A DNA stretch of 64,000 nt from Mongoliibacter ruber (GCF_003003005.1 NZ_PVTR01000010.1:1-64000), one strand, 5' to 3'; shown: positions 52,828 through 63,600, counted from the first letter of the stretch. A program made the numbers and translations. Notes: a model not told the origin generated them from the letters alone.

Positions 52828-53199
52828 TTAGCGAAGTTTTCGGGATTTCTTTCTCTTGAAAGCCCCCTTTCGCCGCTTGTTGTTGGTGTAAAAATTGTAC
52901 AAAAAATTAACCGCAAAAACTGTGATCGTAAGTGAGATAAACATGTCAGGCAACATCAACTTGACTCCCAGGAGAATCAATAACGCTGCAATCATCCCAC
53001 TTTTGAAAGTAGAGTGGCTCTCTGGATAAACACTACCTATCAGATATAGGCTTAAGCCTTCCAAAATCACCATCAAAATAATCAGGTAGGTCATCATGTC
53101 TTTGACCGTAGTATCATTCGACCATACTACCCATGCAAGTCCTGCAACTACAATGATCAGACTGGCTGATTGGATGGAAGTATTGATTCTTTCTCTCAT
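52828..53199 (-). CDS. Hypothetical four-TM membrane protein
   Basis: A 123-residue protein with four hydrophobic segments (about 10-27, 34-52, 64-80, 82-101) and a strongly basic C-terminus (KRRKGAFKRKKSRKLR). This layout is common for small uncharacterised Bacteroidota membrane proteins. Function unknown. Confidence 0.6.
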   Translation of the reverse strand: MRERINTSIQSASLIIVVAGLAWVVWSNDTTVKDMMTYLIILMVILEGLSLYLIGSVYPESHSTFKSGMIAALLILLGVKLMLPDMFISLTITVFAVNFLYNFYTNNKRRKGAFKRKKSRKLR

Positions 53200-53275
53200 A
53201 TTCTGGTTTTTAGGGTTGTATCGGCAAATAAGATAGATAATTTGTCCTGAACAACAAAAAACAGTCAGTCATTAT

Positions 53276-53315
53276 GCAAAAAGAAAATCCTCCGGTTTGA
53301 TCTTCCGGAGGATTT
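53276..53315 (-). terminator. Terminator of the DPP-IV gene
   Basis: AAATCCTCCGG/CCGGAGGATTT with a nine-base loop is followed on the minus strand by TTCTTTTTG, just past the stop. Confidence 0.88.
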
Positions 53316-53319
53316 ATGA

Positions 53320-55500
53320 TTACAATTTTCTTTTGATAAAATCTGTCATCAGTGAATACAGATGCCAGGTGGTATTACCCCCGTAGATCCCATGATTCCG
53401 ATTGGGGTAAAACATGGTTTCAAATTGCTTGTCTGCTTTGATTAGGGCATCTGCTAAGTCTACAGCATTTTGAAAATGCACATTATCATCACCTGTACCA
53501 TGAATCAGCATCAAGTCACCTTTCAACTTATTGACATGAGTGATGGGGCTATTGTCATCGTAGCCGGCAGCATTGAGCTGAGGGGTCTGCAAGTAACGCT
53601 CTGTGTAAATGGTATCATAATACCTCCAAGTAGTCACAGGTGCTACAGCAATTGCAGTTTTGAATACATCACTGCCTACCATTAGCCCAAGAGAAGACAT
53701 ATATCCTCCATAAGACCAACCCCATATACCGATGCGGGATGCGTCCACATACGGAAGACTTGCCAAGTATTTCGCCCCAGCTATCTGATCTTCAACTTCA
53801 TACTTACCTAAGTTTGCATAGGTGACATGTTTGAATTCTCTACCCCTAGCACCGGTACCTCTATTGTCTACTGATACGATCAAATAACCTTCCTGAGCCA
53901 AGTGTTGATGCCAAAAATCACGGCTTCCTCCCCAAGAGTTAGTGACAGTTTGAGAACCAGGACCGCCATACACATACATCAATACAGGGTATTGTTTGCT
54001 TTCGTCAAAATCGGACGGCTTTAGCACATAGCCGTTTAACATGGTTCCATCTACTGTTTCGAACTCAAAAAACTCTTTGTTTCCAAGCGCGTATTTTGCC
54101 ACATTATCCCTAAGTCTTTGATTGTCTTCAAGTACTTTGATTTCCTTGCCTGAGGCTTCATGCAAAGTCACCTTTAAAGGGGTGTTGGCATTCGAAAAAT
54201 CAGCAATGAAATATTTATTATCCTTGCTCATATTGATACGATAAGTACCTTTTTCTGAGCCAAGAAGTTTTTTGTTTTTGCCATCCATACCGATTACAAA
54301 GAAATTTCTTTCCAAAGGAGACTGTTCGGTGGAGATATAGTAAATCTTTTTACCTTTTTCATCTATGGCTACCAGATTACTTACTTCCCAATTTCCTTTG
54401 GTGATCTGCCTGATCATTTTGCCATCATTGTCATGGTGGTAGATGTGTTTGAAGCCGTCTTGTTCAGAAGTTCGGATAAAACCCCTATTGTCCTCCAAAA
54501 ACCTAAGGTCATCATTGTAATTCAGGTCAACGTAAGTATCGGCTTTTTCCTGTAGGATAAGCTTGCTACTTCCGCTACTTGCATTGGCATAAAACAAATC
54601 CAGTTGGTTTTGCAATCTATTCATGCGTAAGAAAGCGAGGTTGTCAGAACTTCCAGCCCAATAAATTCTTGGCAAATAGATATCCTCCTCTTCTCCTGTA
54701 TATACTTTTGCAGTAAGGGTGTTTTTGAGGTCATGAATGTGTATGGACACGAGTGCATTTTTTTCACCCGCTTTGGGATATTTGAATTTGTAATCTTCTG
54801 GGTAAAGCTTGCCCCAAGTCTGCATGTTGAATTCAGGTACTTCGGTTTCATCAAATTTGATAAAGGCAATCTTGCTGCCATCAGGAGACCATTCAAAAGC
54901 CTTGGACATAGAAAACTCTTCTTCATATACCCAATCCGCTGCACCGTTGATGATTTTATTCCATTCACCATCATTGGTAATGCGTGTTACTTGGTTGTCA
55001 GAAAGATTGACATAGTAAAGGTCATTATCTTTCACAAAAGCTACCTTGTCATTGTCCGGAGAAAGGGTTGCATACATGATTTTTTCTCCATCCATTAGTT
55101 TTTGAGCATTTCCACTCTCCAAATCCACTACATGAAAAACACCTTTACTAGATCTTCTATAGATACTTTCAACATCTGAAGCAATCAGGGCTTTGGTTTC
55201 ATCAGGATTGAAAGCATAGCTTGAGAAATTAATCCCCAAAGCCCCACCATCAATCAAAATGGCTTCTTCTTCACCTGTGGCAACATTGACTTTGAGCACT
55301 TTAGGGCCGGTTACATCTCTTCTGAGTGAACTGTAATATTTCCCGTCCCGCATCCAATTGATCCCATAGACAGATTTTTGCGAAAAAACATCCGACTTGA
55401 AGACATCCTCCAAAGTCACATGCTTTTGTATTTGGGAAAAAGCTTCTCCCGTTGAAAACAACAACATTAGAATGATTGCCGCTAACTTCGACTGATACAT
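53320..55500 (-). CDS. Dipeptidyl peptidase IV-type S9 peptidase
   Basis: The ATG at 55500 (MYQSKLAAIILMLLFSTG) gives 726 residues and a signal peptide ending near FSQ; a longer frame upstream is not supported. Residues about 50-460 form the DPP-IV beta-propeller, with the DW.YEEEF-type Glu motif (ADWVYEEEF). The C-terminal alpha/beta-hydrolase domain carries GWSYGGY (Ser596), GTGDDNVH (Asp671) and NRNHGI (His703). It would cleave X-Pro or X-Ala dipeptides from peptides in the periplasm. Monocistronic with its own terminator; divergent from ddl. Confidence 0.94.
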   Translation of the reverse strand: MYQSKLAAIILMLLFSTGEAFSQIQKHVTLEDVFKSDVFSQKSVYGINWMRDGKYYSSLRRDVTGPKVLKVNVATGEEEAILIDGGALGINFSSYAFNPDETKALIASDVESIYRRSSKGVFHVVDLESGNAQKLMDGEKIMYATLSPDNDKVAFVKDNDLYYVNLSDNQVTRITNDGEWNKIINGAADWVYEEEFSMSKAFEWSPDGSKIAFIKFDETEVPEFNMQTWGKLYPEDYKFKYPKAGEKNALVSIHIHDLKNTLTAKVYTGEEEDIYLPRIYWAGSSDNLAFLRMNRLQNQLDLFYANASSGSSKLILQEKADTYVDLNYNDDLRFLEDNRGFIRTSEQDGFKHIYHHDNDGKMIRQITKGNWEVSNLVAIDEKGKKIYYISTEQSPLERNFFVIGMDGKNKKLLGSEKGTYRINMSKDNKYFIADFSNANTPLKVTLHEASGKEIKVLEDNQRLRDNVAKYALGNKEFFEFETVDGTMLNGYVLKPSDFDESKQYPVLMYVYGGPGSQTVTNSWGGSRDFWHQHLAQEGYLIVSVDNRGTGARGREFKHVTYANLGKYEVEDQIAGAKYLASLPYVDASRIGIWGWSYGGYMSSLGLMVGSDVFKTAIAVAPVTTWRYYDTIYTERYLQTPQLNAAGYDDNSPITHVNKLKGDLMLIHGTGDDNVHFQNAVDLADALIKADKQFETMFYPNRNHGIYGGNTTWHLYSLMTDFIKRKL

Positions 55501-55670
55501 ATTATTTGAGTTTAAATCCAAGTGGCTAAGATAAAGAAATTGAGTAAAAGGAAAACTTAGTCTCTGACAAGCGGAACCAATTATAGCTTTATTTTTTCTT
55601 AAAAAAATTAACTGAAACATTCCATGTCAAAAGGAAAATCAACTAATTTTCGAACTCTTAACCCAATGTC

Positions 55671-56657
55671 ATGAAGAAACGAATAGCCCTAATTACCGGA
55701 GGATTTACAGGTGAGCATGTAGTATCGCTCAAAAGTGCTGCAGTAGTAGAAAGAACAATTGATAGAGACAGCTATGATGTTTTCAAAATCCTGATTTATC
55801 CTAATGATTGGTACCACGAAACTTCTTCCGGCGAAAAAATACTGGTAAACCTCAATGACTTTTCTCTAACCATTGAAGGTGAAAAAATTACTTTTGATGG
55901 CATTTTCAATATCCTTCATGGTTCTCCCGGTGAAGATGGAAAGCTCGCGGGCTATTTTGACATGTTGGGATTGCCATATACCACTTGCGATGCTTTGACT
56001 TCTGCCATTACCATGAACAAGGCTTATACCAAAGCAATTGTAAAAGATATTGAAGAATTGTACGTGGCGCGTTCTCTTCAGCTATTTAAAAATTCGGAAG
56101 AAAACCGGGAAAAAATACTGAAAGAACTTCGCCTGCCATTATTCATCAAACCCAATAGCGGAGGCAGCAGCATAGGCATGAGCAAAGTGAAAGAACCGAA
56201 TGAACTGAAAGATGCCTTGGATAGGGCATTTGCAGAAGACAGTCAGGTTTTAGTAGAGGAATTTGTATCAGGCAGGGAATTTTCCATCGGGGTTTATCAT
56301 GCTAAAGGGAAAACTACTGTTTTACCTGCCACAGAAATTGTCAGCAGTAAGGAGTTTTTTGATTTCGAAGCAAAATACTCTGCGGGGGTAACCGAAGAAA
56401 TCACACCGGGAAGGATGAGCGAGGAAGAAGTGGAAAGGGTAAAGCGAATCATTGAAAAAGTATACCTCAGGCTGAACTGTAAAGGAGCCGTAAGAATAGA
56501 TTATTTCTTGGAACATGAAACAGGCAAGTTCTATTTTATAGAAATCAATACCGTACCAGGTCAGACCGAAACCAGCTTGATTTCCCAACAAGTCAGGGCA
56601 ATCGGAATGGAAGTTCGGGATTTCTATACAGAATTGATAGAGGAGATGTTTTTGTGA
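55671..56657 (+). CDS. ddl: D-alanine--D-alanine ligase
   Basis: A 328-residue ATP-grasp enzyme that makes D-Ala-D-Ala for peptidoglycan. The N-terminus ALITGGFTGEHVVSLKSA, the region FNILHGSPGEDGKLAGYFDM near 83-102, the central FIKPNSGGSSIGMSKV near 157-172 and the C-terminal FYFIEINTVPGQTETSLISQ near 285-304 are diagnostic. Length is normal. It lies alone, outside the mur cluster, and is convergent with metK with a shared terminator. Confidence 0.95.
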   Translation: MKKRIALITGGFTGEHVVSLKSAAVVERTIDRDSYDVFKILIYPNDWYHETSSGEKILVNLNDFSLTIEGEKITFDGIFNILHGSPGEDGKLAGYFDMLGLPYTTCDALTSAITMNKAYTKAIVKDIEELYVARSLQLFKNSEENREKILKELRLPLFIKPNSGGSSIGMSKVKEPNELKDALDRAFAEDSQVLVEEFVSGREFSIGVYHAKGKTTVLPATEIVSSKEFFDFEAKYSAGVTEEITPGRMSEEEVERVKRIIEKVYLRLNCKGAVRIDYFLEHETGKFYFIEINTVPGQTETSLISQQVRAIGMEVRDFYTELIEEMFL

Positions 56658-56671
56658 TTTGGAGAATAAAC

Positions 56672-56699
56672 AAAAAAAAGCGGCCTCAGCCGCTTTTTT
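56672..56699. terminator. Bidirectional terminator between ddl and metK
   Basis: AAAAGCGGC-CTCA-GCCGCTTTT flanked by A and T runs serves both convergent genes. Confidence 0.92.
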
Positions 56700-56704
56700 A
56701 ATTC

Positions 56705-57958
56705 TTAAAGGCCAAAAGCCTTTTGGATTTTTTCTACATAATCTAGCTTCTCCCATGTGAAGAGCTCTACGTCGAAAGTCAGGGATTTGCCATCAGGTGT
56801 GGTGAAAGTTTTGGTTACTACCTCATTTTCTCTACCCATATGACCATAAGCAGCAGTTTCTTCATAGATTGGATTTCTAAGCTTTAGACGCTGTTCAATG
56901 GCATAAGGCCTCATATCAAACAAATCTTCTACTTTTTTGGCGATTTCTCCATCAGTCATTTTGACTTTGGCTGTACCGTAGGTATTAACATAAATACCCA
57001 TAGGCTTGGCCACGCCAATAGCATAGGATACTTGAACCAAAATCTCATCTGCAACACCAGCCGCTACCATATTTTTTGCAATGTGGCGTGTAGCATAGGC
57101 TGCAGAACGATCTACTTTTGAAGGATCTTTTCCAGAGAATGCGCCTCCACCGTGAGCACCTTTACCACCGTAAGTATCTACGATGATTTTTCTACCTGTC
57201 AAGCCAGTATCTCCATGTGGACCACCGATTACAAATTTGCCGGTAGGGTTAATATGATAGGTGATTTCTTCTGTAAACAGTTGTTGGATTTCAGGTTTCA
57301 GCTGAGATTTGATCCTAGGGATCAAAATGTTGATCATATCTTCTTTGATCTTAGCCAACATGGTAGATTCCTCATCAAAATCATCATGCTGTGTCGAAAT
57401 CACTATGGCATCAATTCGCTGAGGGACATTTTCGTCAGAATATTCAATGGTCACCTGAGCTTTGGAGTCAGGTCGCAGGTAAGAAATCTCATTGCTTTCT
57501 CTCCTCATTTGAGCCAATTCTTTCAAAATCCTATGCGAAAGATCCAAGGCCAAAGGCATGTAGTTTTCTGTCTCTTTGGTGGCATACCCAAACATCATAC
57601 CTTGATCTCCTGCACCCTGCTCCTCAGGATGACTCCTATCTACTCCTTGATTGATATCGGGTGATTGTTCATGAATAGCGGACAAAACACCACAGGAGTT
57701 TCCATCAAACATGTACTCACCTTTGGTGTAACCGATCTTGTTGATCACATTACGGGCAATCTGCTGTACATCTAAGTAGGTATCTGAATTCACTTCACCG
57801 GCCAGAATCACCTGCCCGGTAGTTACTAATGTCTCACAAGCTACTTTGGATCTTGGGTCAAAAGCCAAAAAATTATCAATCAAAGCGTCAGAAATCTGAT
57901 CTGCAATTTTATCAGGGTGGCCTTCAGATACTGATTCTGAAGTAAATAAATATGGCAT
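56705..57958 (-). CDS. metK: S-adenosylmethionine synthase
   Basis: A 417-residue enzyme that forms SAM from methionine and ATP. It starts [20 protein letters not shown] (residues 5-24) and contains [13 protein letters not shown] near 118-130, [20 protein letters not shown] near 250-269 and the hallmark [19 protein letters not shown] near 273-291. The lengthened loops relative to E. coli (384 residues) are common in Bacteroidota. No SAM-riboswitch-like fold was recognised in its 160-bp upstream gap. Confidence 0.97.
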   Translation of the reverse strand: MPYLFTSESVSEGHPDKIADQISDALIDNFLAFDPRSKVACETLVTTGQVILAGEVNSDTYLDVQQIARNVINKIGYTKGEYMFDGNSCGVLSAIHEQSPDINQGVDRSHPEEQGAGDQGMMFGYATKETENYMPLALDLSHRILKELAQMRRESNEISYLRPDSKAQVTIEYSDENVPQRIDAIVISTQHDDFDEESTMLAKIKEDMINILIPRIKSQLKPEIQQLFTEEITYHINPTGKFVIGGPHGDTGLTGRKIIVDTYGGKGAHGGGAFSGKDPSKVDRSAAYATRHIAKNMVAAGVADEILVQVSYAIGVAKPMGIYVNTYGTAKVKMTDGEIAKKVEDLFDMRPYAIEQRLKLRNPIYEETAAYGHMGRENEVVTKTFTTPDGKSLTFDVELFTWEKLDYVEKIQKAFGL

Positions 57959-58117
57959 ATATTAAATATTTAACTCGTTTTTATCAGGGCGTAAAATTAA
58001 GATTTCACATTGAAATAAAAAATCAATGTTCCAAACATGGTAAATCACTATCAAACACTTTTGCTTGAAAAAATCATGACTGTTCGCAGGGTTCAGAAAA
58101 CTGATTTTTAAGCTTTT

Positions 58118-59152
58118 TTACTTTTTGAAAGGTATCCTTTTTCCTTCTTGATGACTTAAGAATGCCGCTTCTATAATTTCCAAAACAGTAATTGCCTGAT
58201 CTATCGGAACCCGCAAGGTGTGTTTTTGAGAAATGGCATCAGCAATATTTTTATAAAAAATCCTGTAGTCTCCCCTTTCGGTTTCATAAGTCATCGATGT
58301 ATGCTCTAAATGCAATTCTCCCCATGCTTGAGCATCTTCCAGACCCCAATTGGCTCCTTCAGGCAATTCTCCTGCCTTAAAAGCTTTCTCTTGCACGTCC
58401 AATCCATATTTGATATATGACCCTTTTTCTCCAAGCACCAAAAACTTGGGCATTGGTGCCTTGGATAAAACACTTGCTGTCAGCCTAGCTTTGATACTGC
58501 CAAACATCAAGGTAATGTCAAAAAAATCGTCCGCAACGGCGCCTGTACGTTGCTTGAAGATCTCTGCATAAACCCAATCAGGTCTACCAAATAACATCAC
58601 CGCCTGATCTATCAGATGTGTCCCCAAGTCATAGGTTATCCCATTCCCAGGCACATCCTGCTCCCTCCAATTGTCAGCAAGACCTGGCCTAAATCTATCA
58701 AAATGAGACTCAAAATGCACTACTCTACCCAGTAAACCTTCTGCAAGGATTTTTTGAATTGTCCGGATGTCTCCATCCCACCTGCGGTTTTGAAATACGG
58801 AGAGTACAAGTCCTTTTTCCTCCGCAATCTGCTTCAATTCTTTTGCCTCACGGGAATGAATCGTCACAGGCTTATCCACTACGACATGCTTGCCCGCCTC
58901 AAGAGCCATTTTGGCTTGGGAAAAATGAAACTCATTGGGTGTAACAATTACAATTAGATCCGCTGCATCGGCTTCCAGCAGCGCTTCTAAACTCCTGAAA
59001 ATGCTTACTTCCGGATATTTTTCCTTGGACTTTTCCTGCCTCCGCTCGACTACTGCTACCAATTCCAAATCAGGGCAAACCGTAATCAAAGGCGCATGCA
59101 TTTTTTCTCCTACTGATCCGTAACCCACCAGTGCAGTTCTAATTTTACCCAT
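58118..59152 (-). CDS. Gfo/Idh/MocA-family oxidoreductase
   Basis: The ATG at 59152 (MGKIRTALVGYGSVGEKMHA) gives 344 residues; the upstream frame lies in the isomerase gene. The NAD(P)-binding Rossmann motif is GYGSVG (10-15). The EAGKHVVVDKPVT-type motif with catalytic-site Lys lies near 90-102, and a C-terminal alpha/beta domain spans about 125-335. Substrates of this family are sugars, inositols and similar; the exact one is unknown. It lies 10 bp after the SlyD-like gene and is probably cotranscribed. Confidence 0.88.
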   Translation of the reverse strand: MGKIRTALVGYGSVGEKMHAPLITVCPDLELVAVVERRQEKSKEKYPEVSIFRSLEALLEADAADLIVIVTPNEFHFSQAKMALEAGKHVVVDKPVTIHSREAKELKQIAEEKGLVLSVFQNRRWDGDIRTIQKILAEGLLGRVVHFESHFDRFRPGLADNWREQDVPGNGITYDLGTHLIDQAVMLFGRPDWVYAEIFKQRTGAVADDFFDITLMFGSIKARLTASVLSKAPMPKFLVLGEKGSYIKYGLDVQEKAFKAGELPEGANWGLEDAQAWGELHLEHTSMTYETERGDYRIFYKNIADAISQKHTLRVPIDQAITVLEIIEAAFLSHQEGKRIPFKK

Positions 59153-59162
59153 TTTCTCGAAT

Positions 59163-59675
59163 TTAATGTTGATGTCCTCCTGGTCCATGTACATGGCCAT
59201 GCTCAATTTCTTCAGGATCAGCATCTCGGACTTCCACAACCTCTCCTTTGAAAAGCAGGTCAAATCCAGCCAAAGGAGGATTGAAATCCATATGTACACC
59301 TTTATAATCTACCTTTAGGATTTCCCCTCTGTAGTGGTGGCCTTCATCATCCTGCATTGGAATCACATTCCCTACTTTGAGCAGGTCTTTTTGCTTTTTG
59401 CCGTCTTCTTTGAATTTGGCTTTCGGTATAATTACTTTTTTGGTTTCATCGTAATCACCATAGCCATTTTCAAAATCAATAAATACTTCGAATTTGTAAC
59501 CAACCTCTTTTCCTTCTACATCTGCCTCCAGCAATGGAAAAATCTGGCCAACTCCAAAAAGGAAATAAAACGGTTCCTCTTTTTTCACCCCCTCAAAATG
59601 CTCCATTCCGGAATCTCCATCATCTACGAAAAGCTCATAGCTGAGACCTACAACCTTATTTTTTTCTATTTTCAT
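59163..59675 (-). CDS. SlyD-type FKBP peptidyl-prolyl isomerase
   Basis: The ATG at 59675 (MKIEKNKVVGLSYELFVDDG) gives 170 residues; the frame upstream runs through repeats and is rejected. The FKBP part (about 1-70 and 125-150) is split by an insert-in-flap domain (about 70-125), as in SlyD, ending GEVVEVRDADPEEIEHG. The C-terminus is His-rich (HGHVHGPGGHQH) and may bind nickel or zinc. SlyD proteins assist folding and metal delivery. First gene of a two-gene unit with the oxidoreductase. Confidence 0.9.
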   Translation of the reverse strand: MKIEKNKVVGLSYELFVDDGDSGMEHFEGVKKEEPFYFLFGVGQIFPLLEADVEGKEVGYKFEVFIDFENGYGDYDETKKVIIPKAKFKEDGKKQKDLLKVGNVIPMQDDEGHHYRGEILKVDYKGVHMDFNPPLAGFDLLFKGEVVEVRDADPEEIEHGHVHGPGGHQH

Positions 59676-59704
59676 GTGTTTATAATTTTTTTTTTCAGCA
59701 GTCA

Positions 59705-59837
59705 CCCCGATTAGTCGGGGCTGGCTATGGAATCTCGCAGTATAGATAATCATCCCAATGTTTGACCTTCTCCTCATGCCTGCCTGCTTCAGGCAGGCCT
59801 GTCTGCTTCAGGCAGGCCTGTCTACTACAGGCAGGCT
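59705..59837. repeat. CCCCGA/TCGGGG palindrome and tandem GCAGGC repeats
   Basis: CCCCGATTAGTCGGGG at 59705-59720 is followed by three copies of a ~20-bp unit (CTGCTTCAGGCAGGCCTGT) at 59777-59837. It is the richest member of the palindromic family seen at 11064, 37195 and 46573. The gap to uvrA has no gene. Confidence 0.7.
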
Positions 59838-60000
59838 CGATTTCATGTGATGATTTGTTGATAATCTTCCCCAAAGAAAATAAAATCCCGCGGGAATACA
59901 GCCCTTGACCACCGAATTGATTAGATTTTTATTGGTAAAAAAGGTCTTTTTGTTTTGGGTTAAACTTTCCAACAAATTATCAATTGAGCAGTTGATTGGG

Positions 60001-60008
60001 TAACTTTG
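60001..60008 (+). promoter_or_regulatory. TAACTTTG -7 box of uvrA
   Basis: TAACTTTG fits TAnnTTTG and ends six bases before the ATG at 60015. The mRNA should be leaderless or nearly so. A TTG about 14 bases further upstream is a possible but tightly spaced -33 element. Confidence 0.5.
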
Positions 60009-60014
60009 CCGTTT

Positions 60015-62831
60015 ATGAGTTCAAGCACCGCTATTCTGTCCCAGTCTTTTGACACCCTTGACCCCAAGGAATATATCATTATCAAAAATGCACGCGTCAA
60101 CAACCTCAAAAGTCTGAGCGTTGCCATACCTAGAAACAAACTTGTGGTCATCACAGGACTTTCAGGGTCGGGGAAATCTTCGCTCGCATTTGACACCTTG
60201 TTTGCCGAGGGGCAAAGGATGTATGTAGAGAGTCTCAGTTCTTATGCGAGACAGTTTTTGGGCAGAATGGAAAAACCTGAGGTGGAATACATCAAGGGAG
60301 TATCTCCAGCCATAGCCATTCAGCAAAAAGTAAATACCAAAAATCCTCGGTCAACCGTAGGTACAACCACGGAAATATATGATTACCTCAAATTGCTTTT
60401 TTCAAGAATAGGAAGAACGATCTCCCCCGTCAGCGGCGAAGAGGTGAAGCATCATACAGTCACAGACGTTGTAGATTACATCCATACTTTCGAAGAGGGG
60501 GATAGGGTCATGATTTCATGCCCACTTCACCTGCAAAATGACCGAAATATGATGCAAGAGTTGGAACTGATGCTTCAAAAAGGGTTTACGCGGGTTTTGA
60601 TCAATGGAGAAGCGCATTTTGTTGAAGATTTATTAGCAGAAAAAAAACTTCCAAAGGGTGAGTTTGAAATCCTGATAGACCGTGCAAGTGTCCAAAAAGA
60701 AGATGAAGACAACCAATTTAGGATTTCGGATTCAGTTCAGACTGCTTTTTTTGAAGGACATGGAGAATGTACGATTTTAATACCGGACAAAACCAAAAGG
60801 ACTTTTTCTGACCGTTTTGAGCTTGACGGAATGAGCTTTGAACTGCCAACTGTCAACTTTTTCAGTTTCAACAATCCTTATGGCGCCTGTAGAACCTGTG
60901 AGGGATTTGGTTCTGTATTGGGGATTGATCCGGATTTGGTGATACCTGACAAAAGCTTGTCTGTTTACGAAGGAGCAATTGCACCCTGGAGAGGCGAATC
61001 TTCAGGCAAATGGCTCGAACCTTTGGTCAAAAAAGGTATATACTTCGACTTCCCTATCCATAGAGCTTATGAGGACCTTTCGGAGGCTGAAAAGGAATTG
61101 ATATGGACTGGAAACAAGCATTTTCGGGGACTCAATGACTTTTTTAAGGAAATTGAATCCAAAACGCATAAAATCCAATACCGCGTCATGCTGTCCAGGT
61201 TTAGGGGTAGAACAACCTGTCCTGACTGCATGGGGACCCGATTGCGGAAAGATGCATCTTTCGTGAAAGTAGCCGGAAAATCCATCACGGAAATTGTCTT
61301 GATGCCTATAGACAAGGCATTGGTATTTTTTGAAAATTTAGAGCTTGAGGCTTCAGAGCAAAAAGTAGCCAATAGGCTTTTGAAAGAAATACTCAATAGA
61401 TTAGAATATATTGACAAGGTTGGTTTGGGTTACCTTACTCTAAATAGGCTTACTTCCTCACTTTCAGGTGGTGAGTTTCAGCGAATAAAGCTAGCGACAT
61501 CACTTGGCTCTGCTTTGGTGGGTTCTATGTATATTTTGGATGAGCCAAGCATTGGGCTACACCCAAGAGATTCTGAGAGGTTGATTGAAGTACTGAAAAC
61601 CCTCAGGGATATGGGCAATACCGTTATCGTGGTAGAGCATGAGGAGAAAATCATGAAAGCTGCTGATCAAATCATTGATATTGGGCCAGATGCGGGGGTT
61701 TTGGGAGGAGAGTTGGTTTTCCAAGGCAATCTGGATGAATTGATCCTAAGTGGGAAAAGCCATACAGCAAGATATCTGAAAGGGGAAGAAAAAATTCAGG
61801 TAAAAGACAGAAACAGAAAGTGGAAAGACAGTATCCTGGTGAGAGGAGCAAGGGAAAACAACCTGAAAAACCTGACCTTAAAATTCCCATTGCACACCTT
61901 GACAGTGGTAACTGGGGTAAGTGGATCCGGAAAATCTACTTTGGTCAAAAAAGTACTTTATCCAGCTTTAGGAAAAACTTTGGGTACAGTGATAGATGAG
62001 TCCGGAAAATTTGACAGAATTGATGGAGACTACAAATCAGTCACGCAGGTGGAGTTTGTGGACCAAAACCCAATCGGAAAATCCTCCCGCTCAAATCCTG
62101 TTACCTATGTAAAGGCATATGATGCCATTCGTTCACTCTATTCAGAATTACCTACTTCCAAGCAGAGAGGGTACAAACCGGCATTTTTCAGTTTCAACGT
62201 AGATGGTGGCAGGTGTGAATCTTGTCAGGGTGAAGGCACTGTCACAGTAGAGATGCAGTTTATGGCTGACATCCACCTTACATGCGAATCATGTAAAGGC
62301 AAGAGGTTCAAAAATGAAATTTTAGATGTAAAGTATAACGAAAAAGATATTTCTGATGTACTTGACATGACCATTGATGAGGCCATGGAGTTTTTCAAAG
62401 GAAAAACACAAATCATCAACAAGCTGCAGCCACTCCAAGAGGTGGGATTGGGGTACATCGGCATGGGTCAATCTTCCAATACCCTTTCCGGAGGCGAAGC
62501 TCAAAGGGTAAAACTAGCTTCATTTCTAGGAAAAGGTGGCACAAAGTCCGGTGATCATATCTTGTTTATTTTTGATGAGCCTACCACAGGTCTTCACTTC
62601 CATGATATCCGTAAATTGTTGCACAGCATCAATGCCTTGATCGAGCAAGGGCACTCTGTAATCATCATCGAGCACAACACTGAAGTCATCAAAGCGGCAG
62701 ATTGGGTGATAGATTTGGGGCCTGAAGGTGGGGAAAAAGGAGGGAATATTACTTTTGAGGGCACACCTGAAGCAATGATGGAGGTAGTAGACAACCATAC
62801 TGCAAAACACCTCAGAGAAAGTTTTCAATAA
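60015..62831 (+). CDS. uvrA: Excinuclease ABC subunit A
   Basis: The ATG at 60015 gives 938 residues; a TTG three codons earlier is inside the promoter box. UvrA finds bulky DNA lesions and loads UvrB. The two ABC modules have Walker [10 protein letters not shown] (about 47-55) and GVSGSGKST (about 632), ABC signatures SLSGGEFQR and TLSGGEAQR, and zinc-binding CxxC pairs (CRTC, CPDC; CESC, CESC). It uses the same family of leaderless-type promoter as other genes here. uvrB is 23 kb upstream. Confidence 0.98.
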   Translation: MSSSTAILSQSFDTLDPKEYIIIKNARVNNLKSLSVAIPRNKLVVITGLSGSGKSSLAFDTLFAEGQRMYVESLSSYARQFLGRMEKPEVEYIKGVSPAIAIQQKVNTKNPRSTVGTTTEIYDYLKLLFSRIGRTISPVSGEEVKHHTVTDVVDYIHTFEEGDRVMISCPLHLQNDRNMMQELELMLQKGFTRVLINGEAHFVEDLLAEKKLPKGEFEILIDRASVQKEDEDNQFRISDSVQTAFFEGHGECTILIPDKTKRTFSDRFELDGMSFELPTVNFFSFNNPYGACRTCEGFGSVLGIDPDLVIPDKSLSVYEGAIAPWRGESSGKWLEPLVKKGIYFDFPIHRAYEDLSEAEKELIWTGNKHFRGLNDFFKEIESKTHKIQYRVMLSRFRGRTTCPDCMGTRLRKDASFVKVAGKSITEIVLMPIDKALVFFENLELEASEQKVANRLLKEILNRLEYIDKVGLGYLTLNRLTSSLSGGEFQRIKLATSLGSALVGSMYILDEPSIGLHPRDSERLIEVLKTLRDMGNTVIVVEHEEKIMKAADQIIDIGPDAGVLGGELVFQGNLDELILSGKSHTARYLKGEEKIQVKDRNRKWKDSILVRGARENNLKNLTLKFPLHTLTVVTGVSGSGKSTLVKKVLYPALGKTLGTVIDESGKFDRIDGDYKSVTQVEFVDQNPIGKSSRSNPVTYVKAYDAIRSLYSELPTSKQRGYKPAFFSFNVDGGRCESCQGEGTVTVEMQFMADIHLTCESCKGKRFKNEILDVKYNEKDISDVLDMTIDEAMEFFKGKTQIINKLQPLQEVGLGYIGMGQSSNTLSGGEAQRVKLASFLGKGGTKSGDHILFIFDEPTTGLHFHDIRKLLHSINALIEQGHSVIIIEHNTEVIKAADWVIDLGPEGGEKGGNITFEGTPEAMMEVVDNHTAKHLRESFQ

Positions 62832-62854
62832 TCACGCATTCTAAATCCAGTTGT

Positions 62855-63457
62855 ATGGACATTCAATATCCTCTTGAGTTGGTCGGCACTTTAGTATTTG
62901 CCATATCAGGAGCTTTGGCTGTAAGAGACCGTGAGCATGACCTTTTCGGTGCGGGATTTACCGGTTTTATCACCGCTATAGGTGGTGGTAGCTTGAGGGA
63001 CATTTTGCTGGGATCCTACCCACTAGTTTGGATTGGAGATGTTAATTTTCTGTACGCAATCTTTTTGGGGATTTTGCTGGCCTTTATTTTCCCCACCACA
63101 TTACTCAAGTTAAGAAAAACGATGTTTCTGTTTGATACCTTGGGAATTGCATTCTTCACTGTACTCGGTGTGGAAAAAGCCCTTAGCTTAGGTGTCAGAC
63201 CTGAAATTGCTGCCATCATGGGTATGTTTTCAGCTGTAATGGGAGGAGTGATCAGAGATACATTGACCAATGAAATCCCTATCCTTTTCAGAAAAGAAGT
63301 GTATGCATCAGCTTGCCTGGCAGGAGCAATCCTGTATCTGGTCCTGAATTATTTTGGAATCGCAAGAGATTACAATATGCTTGTTTCCATTTCGGTAGTC
63401 ATCAGTATCAGATTGATCGCTGTAAAATATAAATTGAGTCTTCCTCGACTGGACTGA
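62855..63457 (+). CDS. Trimeric intracellular cation (TRIC)/UPF0126-family membrane protein
   Basis: A 200-residue inner-membrane protein with about seven hydrophobic segments in two repeats. Each repeat carries the family's glycine-rich motif (TAIGGGSLRDILLG near 41-54 and MGGVIRDTLTNEIP near 129-142). Members form cation channels, and bacterial ones are often called YadS/YicG; glycine transport has been proposed for some. It lies 23 bp after uvrA and may be cotranscribed with it. Confidence 0.88.
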   Translation: MDIQYPLELVGTLVFAISGALAVRDREHDLFGAGFTGFITAIGGGSLRDILLGSYPLVWIGDVNFLYAIFLGILLAFIFPTTLLKLRKTMFLFDTLGIAFFTVLGVEKALSLGVRPEIAAIMGMFSAVMGGVIRDTLTNEIPILFRKEVYASACLAGAILYLVLNYFGIARDYNMLVSISVVISIRLIAVKYKLSLPRLD

Positions 63458-63548
63458 TTCAGAAATTAACTAAAAGTCTTGAATAAACGACAACAATCAA
63501 CCGCTTAAACCATATATAACAACAACTGCCAATATGATTTTTAATCAA

Positions 63549-63579
63549 TTGGATAATCCATTGATTAAAACTAATTTTG
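63549..63579 (+). promoter_or_regulatory. Probable glyA promoter
   Basis: TTG at 63549-63551, 20 bases, then TAATTTTG at 63572-63579. This spacing fits the Bacteroidota -33/-7 pattern, and the box lies 21 bases before the start codon. Confidence 0.6.
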
Positions 63580-63600
63580 GGCACCTAATGAAAATCCGTG

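Noticed and set aside
57959-58117. SAM riboswitch upstream of metK
   Set aside because: No SAM-I or SAM-II-like conserved core or pseudoknot could be found; the gap is AT-rich with only weak stems.
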